From positions 1 to 64,000 of the forward strand of contig NZ_JAPFRE010000032.1 in assembly GCF_026183735.1 (NCBI RefSeq): DNA of 64,000 bases. Direction: 5' to 3'. The translations under genes and the position numbers were made by a program. Positions 18,660-27,476 of the stretch are shown here, in pieces; the stretch's first letter is position 1; each line of letters opens with the position of its first letter. A model generated the notes under the pieces. It was not told the DNA's origin, searched no databases, and worked only from the letters and a program-made list of their open reading frames with translations. Origin of the DNA: Alteromonas sp. ASW11-130 (lineage in GTDB: Bacteria; Pseudomonadota; Gammaproteobacteria; Enterobacterales; Alteromonadaceae).

Positions 18660-19258
18660 AGGGTTAAAAAGTTCCTTAGTAATTGCGCGCCCGCTTCACC
18701 AGATCGCTCAGGGTGAAATTGCACTCCATAAAAGTTATCTTTCATTAGTGCGGCTGAAAACGGGCGCGCATACTCGCAGCAGGCCACGGTGAAAGAGGAC
18801 AACTGTACACAAAAGCTATGTACAAAATAAAAATACGTTTTATCGGGTATACCTTGAAATAATGCATTAGATGCCGCGGTAGAAACGGTATTCCATCCCA
18901 TGTGAGGAAGGCGTTGCTCGTTAACTTGCATGCGCACCACTTCTCCAGGGATAAGATTTAAACAAGCAACGGAACCCGTTTTGCTTTCGTGTGAGTGTTC
19001 AACCATTAATTGCATCCCAAGACATACACCCAGGACAGGCTGCGAAAGTTGCTGAACGGTGTGGATTAAATCTTTTTGCCCGATACTTCGCATTGCAGCG
19101 CCAGCGCTCCCCACTCCGGGTAATAGCACTTTGTCTGCGCGCTGAATTAGGTTTGCATCGTCGGTCACCAATACGCTACTGCCTAATCGCTCAAGAGCTA
19201 TACGGACTGATGAAATATTGGCACACCCGGTATTAATAATAACTACCTTTTGCTGCAT
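18656..19258 (-). CDS. hisH: Imidazole glycerol phosphate synthase, glutaminase subunit
   Basis: A class I glutamine amidotransferase that feeds ammonia to HisF. In 200 residues the nucleophile is Cys79 in VLGVCLGMQ, the oxyanion region is [10 protein letters not shown], and the His/Glu of the triad are in [10 protein letters not shown]. It overlaps hisB by one base and hisA by four. Confidence 0.97.
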   Translation of the reverse strand: MQQKVVIINTGCANISSVRIALERLGSSVLVTDDANLIQRADKVLLPGVGSAGAAMRSIGQKDLIHTVQQLSQPVLGVCLGMQLMVEHSHESKTGSVACLNLIPGEVVRMQVNEQRLPHMGWNTVSTAASNALFQGIPDKTYFYFVHSFCVQLSSFTVACCEYARPFSAALMKDNFYGVQFHPERSGEAGAQLLRNFLTL

Positions 19259-20328
19259 TATAAGGCTCCCTTACTACTAGGTAAGTCGTTGCCTTGACGG
19301 GTGATGGCCTGTCGCAGTGCCCGTCCAAACACCTTAAACAAGCTCTCAACTTGATGATGCGCATTACCCTCGGTAGTGCTGAGGTGAAGCGATAATCCCA
19401 TACTCTGGGCAAGAGAGTAGAAGAAGTGCTCTACCATCTCTGTTGCCATGCTACCCACTTGATCCCGGGTGAAGCTCGCGTTGAACTTGAGGTAAGGACG
19501 GCTTGAAATATCCATGACGCATTCAGCGCGACATTCATCCATAGGTAAGGCAAAACCAAAGCGTCCTATGCCTCGTTTATTCCCCAATGCTTTTCTTAGC
19601 GCCTCGCCTAAAGCTAAAGCAGTGTCTTCGACACTATGGTGATCGTCAATATGCAAATCTCCTTTCACAGATAATTGCATAGCAAAACCGCCGTGGGTAG
19701 CAATCTGATCCAGCATGTGATCAAAAAAGCCTACGCCAGTATCAATAGATGACTTTTCAGTGCTATCTAAGTTAACTTCCACTTGAATATCTGTTTCGCT
19801 GGTGGATCGGCGAACCAGCGCTATTCGTTCTGAAGTAAGCAGCTGCTTTTGAATTGCCAGCCAGTTATTGTGCTTTCTATCATACCGTATACCCTTGATT
19901 CCCATATTTCCGGCAAGCTGAATATCAGTGTCACGATCACCGATGACATAAGAGCGAGAAAAGTCTACGCGGCCCTGCTGCAGATAGTCTTTCAGTAAAC
20001 CCAAGCGAGGCTTTCTGCAACTACAATTGTCTTCTTCGAAATGCGGGCAAATTAATATGTCATCGAAAACAACACCCTGGCTTGTAAAAAATTGCATCAT
20101 CATGTCATGCGGGGCGTCGAAGTCGGGTTTTGGAAAGCTCGACGTGCCTAGCCCATCTTGATTACTCACCATTACCAGTCTGAACCCCTCACTTTGTAGT
20201 TTAAGCAGCGCCGGAATAACATGAGGTTCGAATACCAGTTTGTCCAGCCGATCAAGTTGCTTATCTCCAGGGGGCTCCTCTACTAACGTGCCATCTCTAT
20301 CAATAAAAAGTATGGGTTGCTGACTCAT
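19258..20328 (-). CDS. hisB: Bifunctional histidinol-phosphatase / IGP dehydratase
   Basis: Steps 6 and 8 of the pathway in one 356-residue protein, the enterobacterial-type fusion. The N-terminal HAD phosphatase has Asp10 and Asp12 in FIDRDGTL and zinc ligands C94, H96, C102 and C104. The C-terminal IGP dehydratase begins near residue 167, with [12 protein letters not shown] and [14 protein letters not shown] as metal-binding motifs. It overlaps hisC by 4 bp. Confidence 0.97.
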   Translation of the reverse strand: MSQQPILFIDRDGTLVEEPPGDKQLDRLDKLVFEPHVIPALLKLQSEGFRLVMVSNQDGLGTSSFPKPDFDAPHDMMMQFFTSQGVVFDDILICPHFEEDNCSCRKPRLGLLKDYLQQGRVDFSRSYVIGDRDTDIQLAGNMGIKGIRYDRKHNNWLAIQKQLLTSERIALVRRSTSETDIQVEVNLDSTEKSSIDTGVGFFDHMLDQIATHGGFAMQLSVKGDLHIDDHHSVEDTALALGEALRKALGNKRGIGRFGFALPMDECRAECVMDISSRPYLKFNASFTRDQVGSMATEMVEHFFYSLAQSMGLSLHLSTTEGNAHHQVESLFKVFGRALRQAITRQGNDLPSSKGAL

Positions 20329-21407
20329 GCGACTTCTCCAGAATCATTAAGGTAGTTATCAATTAATAATAGAAAACGGTCGTTTTGTTCGCGGCTTCCA
20401 ATTGTCATACGTAAACAATCTGTTAGGCCACATTGCTTCGACTGATCACGTATTAGCATGCCATTAGCTACAAGGTATTGCATAAGTTGGGTGCGATAGG
20501 TGTACTGAAACAAGATGAAATTTGCTTCGGTTCCTCCCTTTAAGGAAAAACCAGCCTTGTTCGAAAGTATATGTCGAACCCTAGTTTGCTCCTCGGCCAG
20601 GTAATTAACTTGCTCCCGCATCAGTGCTACGCCTTCTACCGACAATGCTTTTTGCGCAATCTGGGCTACCGGAGCTGAGATAGGGTAAGGTGCAATAGTC
20701 TTGAGTAGCGATTGAATGATTGCTGGATTGGCCAAAGTAAATCCACAGCGGAGGCCTGCCAAAGCGAAAGCTTTTGATAGTGTTCGCAATACCACTAAGT
20801 TGGGAAAGGTTTCAAGTAAGGTGGCCCAGTTCTGTTGAGGAGAAAACTCAACATACGCCTCGTCTAATACCACTAAGGCTGAATCTGCAAAATGCGTCAG
20901 TAACTGAGTTATATCGTTTTTATCTAGCAAGGTTCCGGTTGGGTTGTTCGGAGAACACAAAAAAACAATATTAACCTTATCAATTGCTTTGATCCCTTCA
21001 ATATCGAGGGAAAAATCTTCCTTTAAAGGCACCTCTACTGTGTTGATTCCACTCGTTTGAGCGCTAATTTTGTACATACCGTATGTAGGCGGGCAGATAA
21101 GAATGGAATCTTTGTTGTATTCACAGAAAGTGCGAATTAGAAGCTCTATACCTTCGTCCGCGCCGCGTGTGGCTAACACGTTATCCGCTTTAACTTGGGC
21201 ATAATTCGCATAGGCGTCGATCAACCCTTGTGGCTGACAATCCGGATATCGGTTGTACGCAGTAACCTCCACCTCCAGTTCATTACAGAACGGCGATTCA
21301 TTGGCGTTTAGCCAGTCAGTTCCTCCACTGAATAAACGACGTGCAGATTCATAGGGCGTGAGAGTTTTTAAATTAGGGTTTAATAGCTTCGAGGTAAGTG
21401 AACTCAT
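20325..21407 (-). CDS. hisC: Histidinol-phosphate aminotransferase
   Basis: A PLP enzyme for step 7 of the pathway, 360 residues. It has NANESPFCN at the start of the domain, [18 protein letters not shown], and the Schiff-base Lys in [16 protein letters not shown]. It overlaps hisD and hisB by 4 bp each, consistent with tight translational coupling. Confidence 0.97.
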   Translation of the reverse strand: MSSLTSKLLNPNLKTLTPYESARRLFSGGTDWLNANESPFCNELEVEVTAYNRYPDCQPQGLIDAYANYAQVKADNVLATRGADEGIELLIRTFCEYNKDSILICPPTYGMYKISAQTSGINTVEVPLKEDFSLDIEGIKAIDKVNIVFLCSPNNPTGTLLDKNDITQLLTHFADSALVVLDEAYVEFSPQQNWATLLETFPNLVVLRTLSKAFALAGLRCGFTLANPAIIQSLLKTIAPYPISAPVAQIAQKALSVEGVALMREQVNYLAEEQTRVRHILSNKAGFSLKGGTEANFILFQYTYRTQLMQYLVANGMLIRDQSKQCGLTDCLRMTIGSREQNDRFLLLIDNYLNDSGEVA

Positions 21408-22711
21408 TTACAGGTCTCCTCAATGGCTTTTAGTCTTATCAAAACTGCTTGTTCGTGCGCATCTAACCCTTCAACTGCCGCCAAAACACTGACTGCGTGT
21501 CCAATCTGCTGCAAACCTTGTTTTGATATTTCCTGTACCGTATAGCGTCTGACGAAGTCGCTTAAACCTAAGCTGGAATAGGTTCTTGAAAATCCGTAGG
21601 TAGGTAATACATGATTAGTCCCCGATGCATAATCGCCTGCTGATTCCGGTGACCAGGCTCCTAAAAAGATTGAACCTGCATTTTTGATGATGGGGAGCAA
21701 ATCACGCGCATTGTCAGTTTGAAGAATAAGGTGTTCAGGCGCATATAGATTACTCACGTTAACCGATTCAGTTACCGAGTTAGTTACAATATAGCGTGCA
21801 TTATTCATTGCGGCTTTCGCGATCGATTGGCGGGAAAGCGTTTGCAATTGTTTATTAATTTCAGCACGTACTTGCGCAACTATCTTTCTACTTGAGCATA
21901 CCAAAATGGCTTGGGAGTCCTCACCGTGTTCGGCTTGAGAAAGTAGATCCGCGGCGATAAAAGCCGGATTGGCATTCTCATCCGCTAAAACCAAGACCTC
22001 TGATGGGCCTGCGGGCATATCGATTGCTGCGCCGTCGCCCATCTGACTGACTTGTTGTTTAGCCTCTGTCACAAAGCGATTACCGGGGCCGAAAATCTTA
22101 CCTGCTTTACTAATCACCTTAGTGCCGAACGCCATGGCAGCGATAGCCTGCGCGCCACCACACAGGTAAATATTTTCAATACCACAACGTTTAGCCGCAT
22201 AAGCAATTTCTGGAGCAATTAAGCCTTTAGCGTTTGGAGGGGTGCACAGGGAAATTGTATTGCACCCAGCTATTCTTGCTGGGATGCCTAACATGAGTAC
22301 TGTCGAGGGAAGTGGCGCACTACCACCAGGAATATAGAATCCCACTGACTCAATAGGATCGGTTCGCTGCTCACAAATTACTCCGGGACGAGTTTCGACT
22401 GTAATTGTGTTTTGCTTCTGGGCAATATGAAAGCGTTCGATATTTTCGTATGCCATTTCAATAGCTTTTTGTATTTTTTCGGGAACAAGATCGGCGAGTT
22501 TGGTCAGTTGTTCTGCATCAAGCTTAAGCGTTGTGGACGAGCTGCAATCAAATTGACGTGTAAATTCAAGTACCGCCTCATCACCACGTTCTTTTACTGA
22601 ACTTATTATGTTCTTTACTTTTTCACTCACGGAGGCCGCTGTAGTTGAAGCGGGGCGCATCAATATTTGTGTTTGTTGTTCAGCTGTAAGCGTATTCCAG
22701 TTAATCATCAT
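21404..22711 (-). CDS. hisD: Histidinol dehydrogenase
   Basis: A zinc enzyme that oxidises histidinol to histidine in two NAD-dependent steps, 435 residues. Motifs seen are GFYIPGGSAPLPSTVLM, FGPGNRFVTEAK, DMPAGPSEVLVLAD, AEHGEDSQAIL and the C-terminal GTNHVLPT, with the usual zinc ligands. Two ATGs lie in tandem at the start (22711 and 22708). AAGGG is 3 and 6 bases upstream of them, so the second may be the true start. It follows hisG by 6 bp. Confidence 0.97.
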   Translation of the reverse strand: MMINWNTLTAEQQTQILMRPASTTAASVSEKVKNIISSVKERGDEAVLEFTRQFDCSSSTTLKLDAEQLTKLADLVPEKIQKAIEMAYENIERFHIAQKQNTITVETRPGVICEQRTDPIESVGFYIPGGSAPLPSTVLMLGIPARIAGCNTISLCTPPNAKGLIAPEIAYAAKRCGIENIYLCGGAQAIAAMAFGTKVISKAGKIFGPGNRFVTEAKQQVSQMGDGAAIDMPAGPSEVLVLADENANPAFIAADLLSQAEHGEDSQAILVCSSRKIVAQVRAEINKQLQTLSRQSIAKAAMNNARYIVTNSVTESVNVSNLYAPEHLILQTDNARDLLPIIKNAGSIFLGAWSPESAGDYASGTNHVLPTYGFSRTYSSLGLSDFVRRYTVQEISKQGLQQIGHAVSVLAAVEGLDAHEQAVLIRLKAIEETCK

Positions 22712-22717
22712 TGACCC

Positions 22718-23620
22718 TTATCCCATCATCTTCTCAATAGGCATAACCAGAATAGAGCTACACCCTAAAGACTTAAGTTTTTCCATCGTTTCCCAAAACA
22801 AATTCTCAGAGCTCACAACGTGAACGGCGACGAGTTCCTCATTCCCAGCCAGGGGTAGGATAGTTGGATTTTCTGAGCCAGGCAGCAAGCTTTTCACTTG
22901 CTCTATATATGTTTTAGGGGCATGCAGCATGATGTACTTACTTTCTTTTGCTTGCATTACGCCATCTATTCGTGGAATTAACCGGTTGATTAGGCTAACT
23001 TTTTCATCGCAAAATTCACTGTCGGCCCGTTGAATTAATACTGCTTTTGAACGGAAGATGACTTCTTTTTCTATTAAACCGTTTGCTTCAAGTGTTGCAC
23101 CAGTAGAAACAAGGTCACATATTGCATCAGCGACGCCCGCCCGCGGGGCGACTTCGACAGAGCCAGTTAGCATAACCGCTTTGGCATTAACCTTTTGTTC
23201 AACAAAATAGCGTTCCAGCAAATAAGGGTAGGTAGTAGCGACGCGCTTTTTCTCTAACGATCCGATTCCGGTGTAGCTGGCTTCCTTCGGTACGGCAATC
23301 GATAAGCGGCATCCTCCATAATCTAGCCGTCTGAGCACCTCAAAATCGCTTGGCTTATTTGCCGCTTTTCGCTCAAGCATTTTTTCTTCCAGCTCGTTTT
23401 CACCTATAAAACCTAGATCAACCACTCCGTCCATCACTAGGCCAGGGATGTCATCATCGCGTACACGCAACAAATCAATAGGTTGATTGGTAGAATGAGC
23501 AATGAGCAAACGATCTCTGATATTAAGCTTAATTCCTATGGCTTTAAGCAATGCAATGCTTTCGTCGCTCAGTCGCCCAGATTTTTGTACAGCAATACGT
23601 AATCTTCCACTTTCACTCAT
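22718..23620 (-). CDS. hisG: ATP phosphoribosyltransferase (long form)
   Basis: The first, feedback-inhibited step of histidine synthesis. I start at [15 protein letters not shown] (23620), giving 300 residues. It matches the family N-terminus and has GAGGA about 9 bases upstream; the longer frame adds 11 residues. Motifs are [20 protein letters not shown] and the PRPP loop [18 protein letters not shown]. The C-terminal ACT-like regulatory domain (about 225-300) marks the long form that binds histidine. It is first in the operon, 34 bp after the attenuator stem-loop. Confidence 0.97.
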   Translation of the reverse strand: MSESGRLRIAVQKSGRLSDESIALLKAIGIKLNIRDRLLIAHSTNQPIDLLRVRDDDIPGLVMDGVVDLGFIGENELEEKMLERKAANKPSDFEVLRRLDYGGCRLSIAVPKEASYTGIGSLEKKRVATTYPYLLERYFVEQKVNAKAVMLTGSVEVAPRAGVADAICDLVSTGATLEANGLIEKEVIFRSKAVLIQRADSEFCDEKVSLINRLIPRIDGVMQAKESKYIMLHAPKTYIEQVKSLLPGSENPTILPLAGNEELVAVHVVSSENLFWETMEKLKSLGCSSILVMPIEKMMG

Positions 23621-23653
23621 TGTCGTCTTCCTCATTTCACGTTTTTGAAGCAC

Positions 23654-23740
23654 AAAAACAAAACCCCCAGAAGTTTCCTTCTAGGGGCTTAATAAAATGA
23701 GTGTTCTGCGCCGCTGGAAGGAAACAATAGACCTTCCAGC
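23654..23740 (-). promoter_or_regulatory. his operon transcription attenuator
   Basis: Read on the minus strand, three mutually exclusive structures are visible. A pause hairpin pairs GCTGGAAGG with CCTTCCAGC (23713-23721/23732-23740). An antiterminator pairs GTTTCCTTC with GAAGGAAAC, 9 bp. The terminator CCCCTAGAAG-GAAA-CTTCTGGGGG (23664-23687) is followed by TTTTGTTTTT. The terminator's 5' arm contains the GAAGG of the antiterminator, so the two exclude each other. Together with the His-rich leader peptide upstream this is classic histidine attenuation. Confidence 0.92.
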
Positions 23741-23753
23741 ACAAACCGAAAGG

Positions 23754-23798
23754 TTATGCTAAATGATGGTGGTGATGATTAGTTGCGCAAAAATTCAT
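23754..23798 (-). CDS. hisL: his operon leader peptide
   Basis: The 14-codon frame reads MNFCATNHHHHHLA, with five consecutive His codons (CAT CAC CAC CAT CAT). Ribosome stalling on these codons when charged tRNA-His is scarce would favour the antiterminator. It lies about 13 bases before the pause hairpin. It is shorter than the E. coli leader (16 codons, seven His) but has the same logic. Confidence 0.93.
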   Translation of the reverse strand: MNFCATNHHHHHLA

Positions 23799-23832
23799 GT
23801 ATAAAAATAAATAATTTAGTAAATCTGTCGAT

Positions 23833-23862
23833 AACATAAACCAGAAGGGGATAACTTGACAA
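23833..23862 (-). promoter_or_regulatory. Candidate his operon promoter
   Basis: On the minus strand TTGTCA (-35, 23857-23862) and TATGTT (-10, 23833-23838) are separated by 18 bases. They lie about 35 bases upstream of the hisL start. The -10 is a moderate match, so the assignment is tentative. Confidence 0.45.
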
Positions 23863-23976
23863 GCGATAATTCGAATTCTTTATCCTCTTTTGCGAAACTA
23901 TTGAGTCTAATTTAGTTCAAAATGATATGAGTACTGCTTTTTTACGTATAAAAGGCGAGTAGCTAAAGGTGTAGCC

Positions 23977-24309
23977 ATGAGCGATGATTTATTGTTTTCT
24001 GTGATCCCCCGCCAGGGTAGGGCGGTGATTAAACCTGATGAAAAGGTTAAGCAAGTCAGTGCAGAAGCACGGACGGAAGCGTTGAGTCAGCAGGAAAAAG
24101 AAGTGCACGAGAATGAGCGTAAAGTATCCGAGCGCGAGCAATATAAGCGTATAGAAGAGCATCTTCCCGACCGCAGACAAGGGAATAAAAATCAGAGCGA
24201 ACAGCCGTCCGATCTCGATAATGAAAGCGATGAGAAAGCCAGGGCTGATAAAGATGCTGAAGATAACGAACAGGGTAATAGAAAACACCGATTAGATATT
24301 TACGTTTAA
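23977..24309 (+). CDS. Small highly charged protein of unknown function
   Basis: 110 residues, divergent from the his operon. The N-terminus (MSDDLLFSVIPRQGRAVIKPDEK) is moderately hydrophobic. The rest is very rich in Glu, Lys, Arg, Asp and Asn and probably a helical or disordered rod (about 35-105). It ends RLDIYV. AAGGTG lies shortly before the ATG. I do not recognise the family. Its ends resemble those of the 105-residue protein at 40123 (IIPRP near the start, VDIYA at the end), which may be coincidence. A 10-bp inverted repeat follows the stop (24311-24343) but has no T tract. Confidence 0.65.
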   Translation: MSDDLLFSVIPRQGRAVIKPDEKVKQVSAEARTEALSQQEKEVHENERKVSEREQYKRIEEHLPDRRQGNKNQSEQPSDLDNESDEKARADKDAEDNEQGNRKHRLDIYV

Positions 24310-24598
24310 ATATTATCGTGAATTAAACCGACCCACGATAATAGCTGCATACCCAGTGAAAACGTTGAAAAAAAACGCTCTCGAAAAGTGAACAAAGAGT
24401 GCAGCCAGTTGGTGTACTAGCGCGTTGATAGTCCATTGCCTTTCTCTTTCTCTGAACTGTTTACACTTTTTTCTCGAATGAGGTTCATGTGACTTGGGAG
24501 TGTCCTTAACTAGATATTCCTTATTTGCGGGAAAATAATACGATTGTTCCGCTTCCGATGTGGCAGAATTGAAATCATTCAAATACTGAGGGATGACT

Positions 24599-25063
24599 AT
24601 GCGTTTAATTTTGAGCATTGCATTAACGTTCGCGCTTGCAGGCTGTGATAATAACGAAGTGGGGGACGTATCGCTGGGCGTTTTTACCACCAAAGATATT
24701 AAATTGGATGCGTTTACCGACCCGATAGTGACAGGGGTCACTTGTCACGTATCGAGTATAGAAGCGAACCTCGATTTATCTGACCCCTCTGACAGCTCAA
24801 TTGCGTGTCGACAGACGGGTCCCATTACCATCGAAATGGTTAGTCGCATTGATAAAAGCAAAAACGGCGAAGTGCTATTTACTAAGTCAAAAAGCATTTT
24901 TTTTAAGAGTATGAAGATTAGACGTATATTAGACTCTGACAATCAGACCTTAATGTATCTGGCTTATTCCACCAAAGAAACATCCGGTAGTTTCAAACAC
25001 AGTCTTTCCACGGTACCTTTATGGGGCACTAATGCTCATAGCACTGCCGGTACAAATAATTGA
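24599..25063 (+). CDS. creA: CreA family lipoprotein
   Basis: 154 residues of the CreA family, a conserved periplasmic protein of unknown biochemical role. Matching features are VSLGVFTTKDIKLDAFTDP, GVTCHVSSIEANLDLSDPSDSSIACRQ (conserved Cys pair) and the C-terminal YLAYSTKETSGS..LSTVPL. The N-terminus has a lipobox (ALAGC, Cys16), so this copy is probably a lipoprotein, unlike the soluble E. coli form. I use ATG 24599; GAGGGA lies 5 bases upstream, too close to the alternative ATG at 24593. It is not part of an obvious operon. Confidence 0.88.
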   Translation: MRLILSIALTFALAGCDNNEVGDVSLGVFTTKDIKLDAFTDPIVTGVTCHVSSIEANLDLSDPSDSSIACRQTGPITIEMVSRIDKSKNGEVLFTKSKSIFFKSMKIRRILDSDNQTLMYLAYSTKETSGSFKHSLSTVPLWGTNAHSTAGTNN

Positions 25064-25574
25064 GACTACACATTTGAACAGTCCTTACGTCCGCTCGATA
25101 AGCCAAGTGGGTAAGCGTATAGAGCTTGAACAATTGGGGTGAATTTGGTCCCCCTGTGCTTTCTTACAATTGGCCGTTTTTGTGATTAATACTCTATTAC
25201 GTGTTGCGAGTACCTTACTTTGAAACGAAGTACAGGAGACCTCTATTCAAACGCGCGAGCCAATAAATCTACGTGCTACTATCAACGATCTTTAGCGGCG
25301 TATCGTAAAAGAAGCGCTTTTAAGCCCCCAAGGCCATGGCTTTTTTGCTGCTAAGTAACTAGGGGGTGACCGTGCAAACTTAATTCGCTTGGCAAAAAGA
25401 ATAGATGCCAATATAGAAAAAAGATGGTTTGGGAGCAGTTGTTTGGTGAAACCCTGTAGAATAGGCGTGAAATTCTGTTTGGCGATACTAGTCCGTAGGT
25501 AGAGTTAGATTGGTGCAGAACTTGTTCGCACAATACTGTAAATTATTGACCTTTTATGGGTGGTAAGCACGGCG
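25064..25574. other. Gene-poor spacer
   Basis: No reading frame with coding character on either strand. Around 25323-25346 AAGCC/GGCTT with a long loop precedes six T residues, a weak terminator-like structure. Nothing else was identified. Confidence 0.4.
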
Positions 25575-26183
25575 ATGAACTATCTGGCACATCTCTATTT
25601 CGCCCAGCGCAATGCCGATTCTCATTTTGGAAATTTGCTGGGTGACTTTGGTGGGACGAAGTTTGTTGAAGAAGTACCAACGGCGGTTAGGAATGGGCTG
25701 GAAAACCACTATCTAGTTGATAAGTTTACTGACAATCATTCAGCTATTAAAGAGGCTAAGCGACTCTTTGCGGCACAAAGGAGGCGATTTGCTGGTATCG
25801 CTATCGACGTGGTGTTCGACCATTTTCTCATACAACACTGGGACTCATTTCACACTGAGCCGTTAGCTAAGTTTAAACACCACAGTTTTGCGCTACTTAG
25901 GGAGCGTATTCCTTGTATGCCCCCACGGATGCAACATGTGATCTCTCATCTAACGACAAACGACTGGTTCAAAGAATATGAATCAATAGCTGGCGTTGGG
26001 TTAGCGCTTGATAATATCGCCAAGCGTATTCGATTTAGCAATAATTTTGAAGGCAGTGTAGAAGACATTTCCCGTCACTATCAAGAGTTAGAAGCTATAT
26101 TTCTGGCGTTTTTCCCCCAACTTTCCCAGCATGTCAGAAATCATGCTCTCGAACGTAATAATAAATGCATTAAAAACAAATAA
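25575..26183 (+). CDS. acpH: Acyl carrier protein phosphodiesterase
   Basis: Removes the 4'-phosphopantetheine group from holo-ACP. The 202-residue protein of the AcpH (DUF479) family begins with the conserved MNYLAHLYFA and contains NLLGDFGG, LENHYLVDKFTDNH and AIDVVFDHFLIQHW. These give the His/Asp-rich metal site of this HD-like fold. ATG 25575 fits the conserved N-terminus; the longer GTG frame adds five residues. The ribosome binding site is weak. It stands alone between two gene-poor spacers. Confidence 0.88.
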   Translation: MNYLAHLYFAQRNADSHFGNLLGDFGGTKFVEEVPTAVRNGLENHYLVDKFTDNHSAIKEAKRLFAAQRRRFAGIAIDVVFDHFLIQHWDSFHTEPLAKFKHHSFALLRERIPCMPPRMQHVISHLTTNDWFKEYESIAGVGLALDNIAKRIRFSNNFEGSVEDISRHYQELEAIFLAFFPQLSQHVRNHALERNNKCIKNK

Positions 26184-26689
26184 GCCTGTTAGCCAATTTA
26201 CTATCAGGTGGCATTCGCTAATTGAATACGTATGCGTGGATCGTCGTTACACGAAATGTAGCTAGTAAAAGAGGGGCGTAGTCGGTTGATCGCGTGGGTT
26301 TAACCTTTATTTCAGACAGCGTAAGGGCGGGCTAGATACAGGTTTGTCTTGATTTACAGAGGTGTTATTTACTAATCTCGACGAGGGCATACTATGCTAA
26401 TTACGTATAACTATACTAATTGAAATACCCTACTATCAACCTGACATACTTCGCTAAGACATCAGTCGATAAGCAGATAAGTCTACTGATTAGTTCGATA
26501 TGACGGTTTTTTTCAGCTCCACATGCTTTTATTAAAATACCTAGCCAACCCTCCACCCTCTGCGCTTTTTAGCAATTGAAAATAAATAATTTATGTAACC
26601 TGCTAAGATTAAGCATGGCAAAAGACAGCCTTCGTTGTGGACCAAACGCTCGCGCAAGGTCCGTCCTCAAAATTATGTCGCCTCGGCTT
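26184..26689. other. Gene-poor spacer
   Basis: About 500 bp with no frame I trust. Longer readings of the next gene (TTG 26576, ATG 26615, ATG 26675) extend into this stretch but encode residues without protein-like character. Confidence 0.35.
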
Positions 26690-27088
26690 ATGAATGACTT
26701 AGACATCGCTTACAAATTGCATTCTGAAATAGTCACATTCTGGCAGTTCTATGTGGCTGGTATTTCCGCAATAGTAGGCTGGGTGTTTTCGAGAAGTACG
26801 GCATGGTCATTAAATAAACGGCTTGGTATTTCGGTCACTACTCTTGTATTTATGGTATTCAGTATATCTGGGTTGTATCGAAGTTCTTCTGCGCTTCACG
26901 ACATTGTTGCTCTAATGCGGTCTGACACATATGCTATACCAGAAGGTATCTCATCATCGGTGTTTTATTCAGTTGTAAACCGGCTGAACGTAGGCGATTG
27001 GTATTTGAATATCGGCGCTCATGTAGTCGTCGATGTCATCATCCTCTATTTTATAATTGTCGTAGCTGGGCAGAAACCTAAAGCCTGA
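26690..27088 (+). CDS. Small multi-span membrane protein of unknown function
   Basis: With the start placed at ATG 26690 the protein has 132 residues (MNDLDIAYKLHSEIVTFWQFY). It has three hydrophobic spans: about 16-36 (FWQFYVAGISAIVGWVFS), 48-65 (ISVTTLVFMVFSISGLY) and 105-126 (AHVVVDVIILYFIIVVAG). Alternative in-frame starts at 26675, 26615 or 26576 cannot be excluded, since none has a good ribosome binding site. I do not recognise the family and the neighbours give no hint. Confidence 0.55.
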   Translation: MNDLDIAYKLHSEIVTFWQFYVAGISAIVGWVFSRSTAWSLNKRLGISVTTLVFMVFSISGLYRSSSALHDIVALMRSDTYAIPEGISSSVFYSVVNRLNVGDWYLNIGAHVVVDVIILYFIIVVAGQKPKA

Positions 27089-27476
27089 TAATACTTTTCA
27101 GTGAGTATTTGACTACGATGGCATCACGTCGATGGGAATTGCAACGAAAGTTATTGTAATGTTTTGACTTATTGATGTACGTAGGGAGAATATTTACCAG
27201 AGTATCCCCCCAAACTTCTTCACTTTAATAAATCAGATGTTAATGCATTAATGCCCTCTACCTCTTATGCAAAAATCGAAGTAAACAATCTAGTTTCGCA
27301 AAATCAAGGCGGCCCAGATCTGTCTCGCGGTAGTGAAATCACGCAGTTAATTGGAATTTATACATATTTTTTAAAGCGAATAAACTAACTAGGGGAGGAT
27401 TCAGTCGACACATCTGCATGCGTGGACTAACATAAGTTTTCAATGTACTTCAATCACCTATAAGTGGAATGCAAAA
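27089..27476. other. Gene-poor spacer
   Basis: No gene that can be supported. A 45-codon ATG frame at 27251-27388 lacks a ribosome binding site and recognisable motifs. Confidence 0.35.

Noticed and set aside
24313..24741. 142-codon minus-strand frame near creA
   Set aside because: Half of it is antisense to creA, the rest lies in a spacer without start signals.
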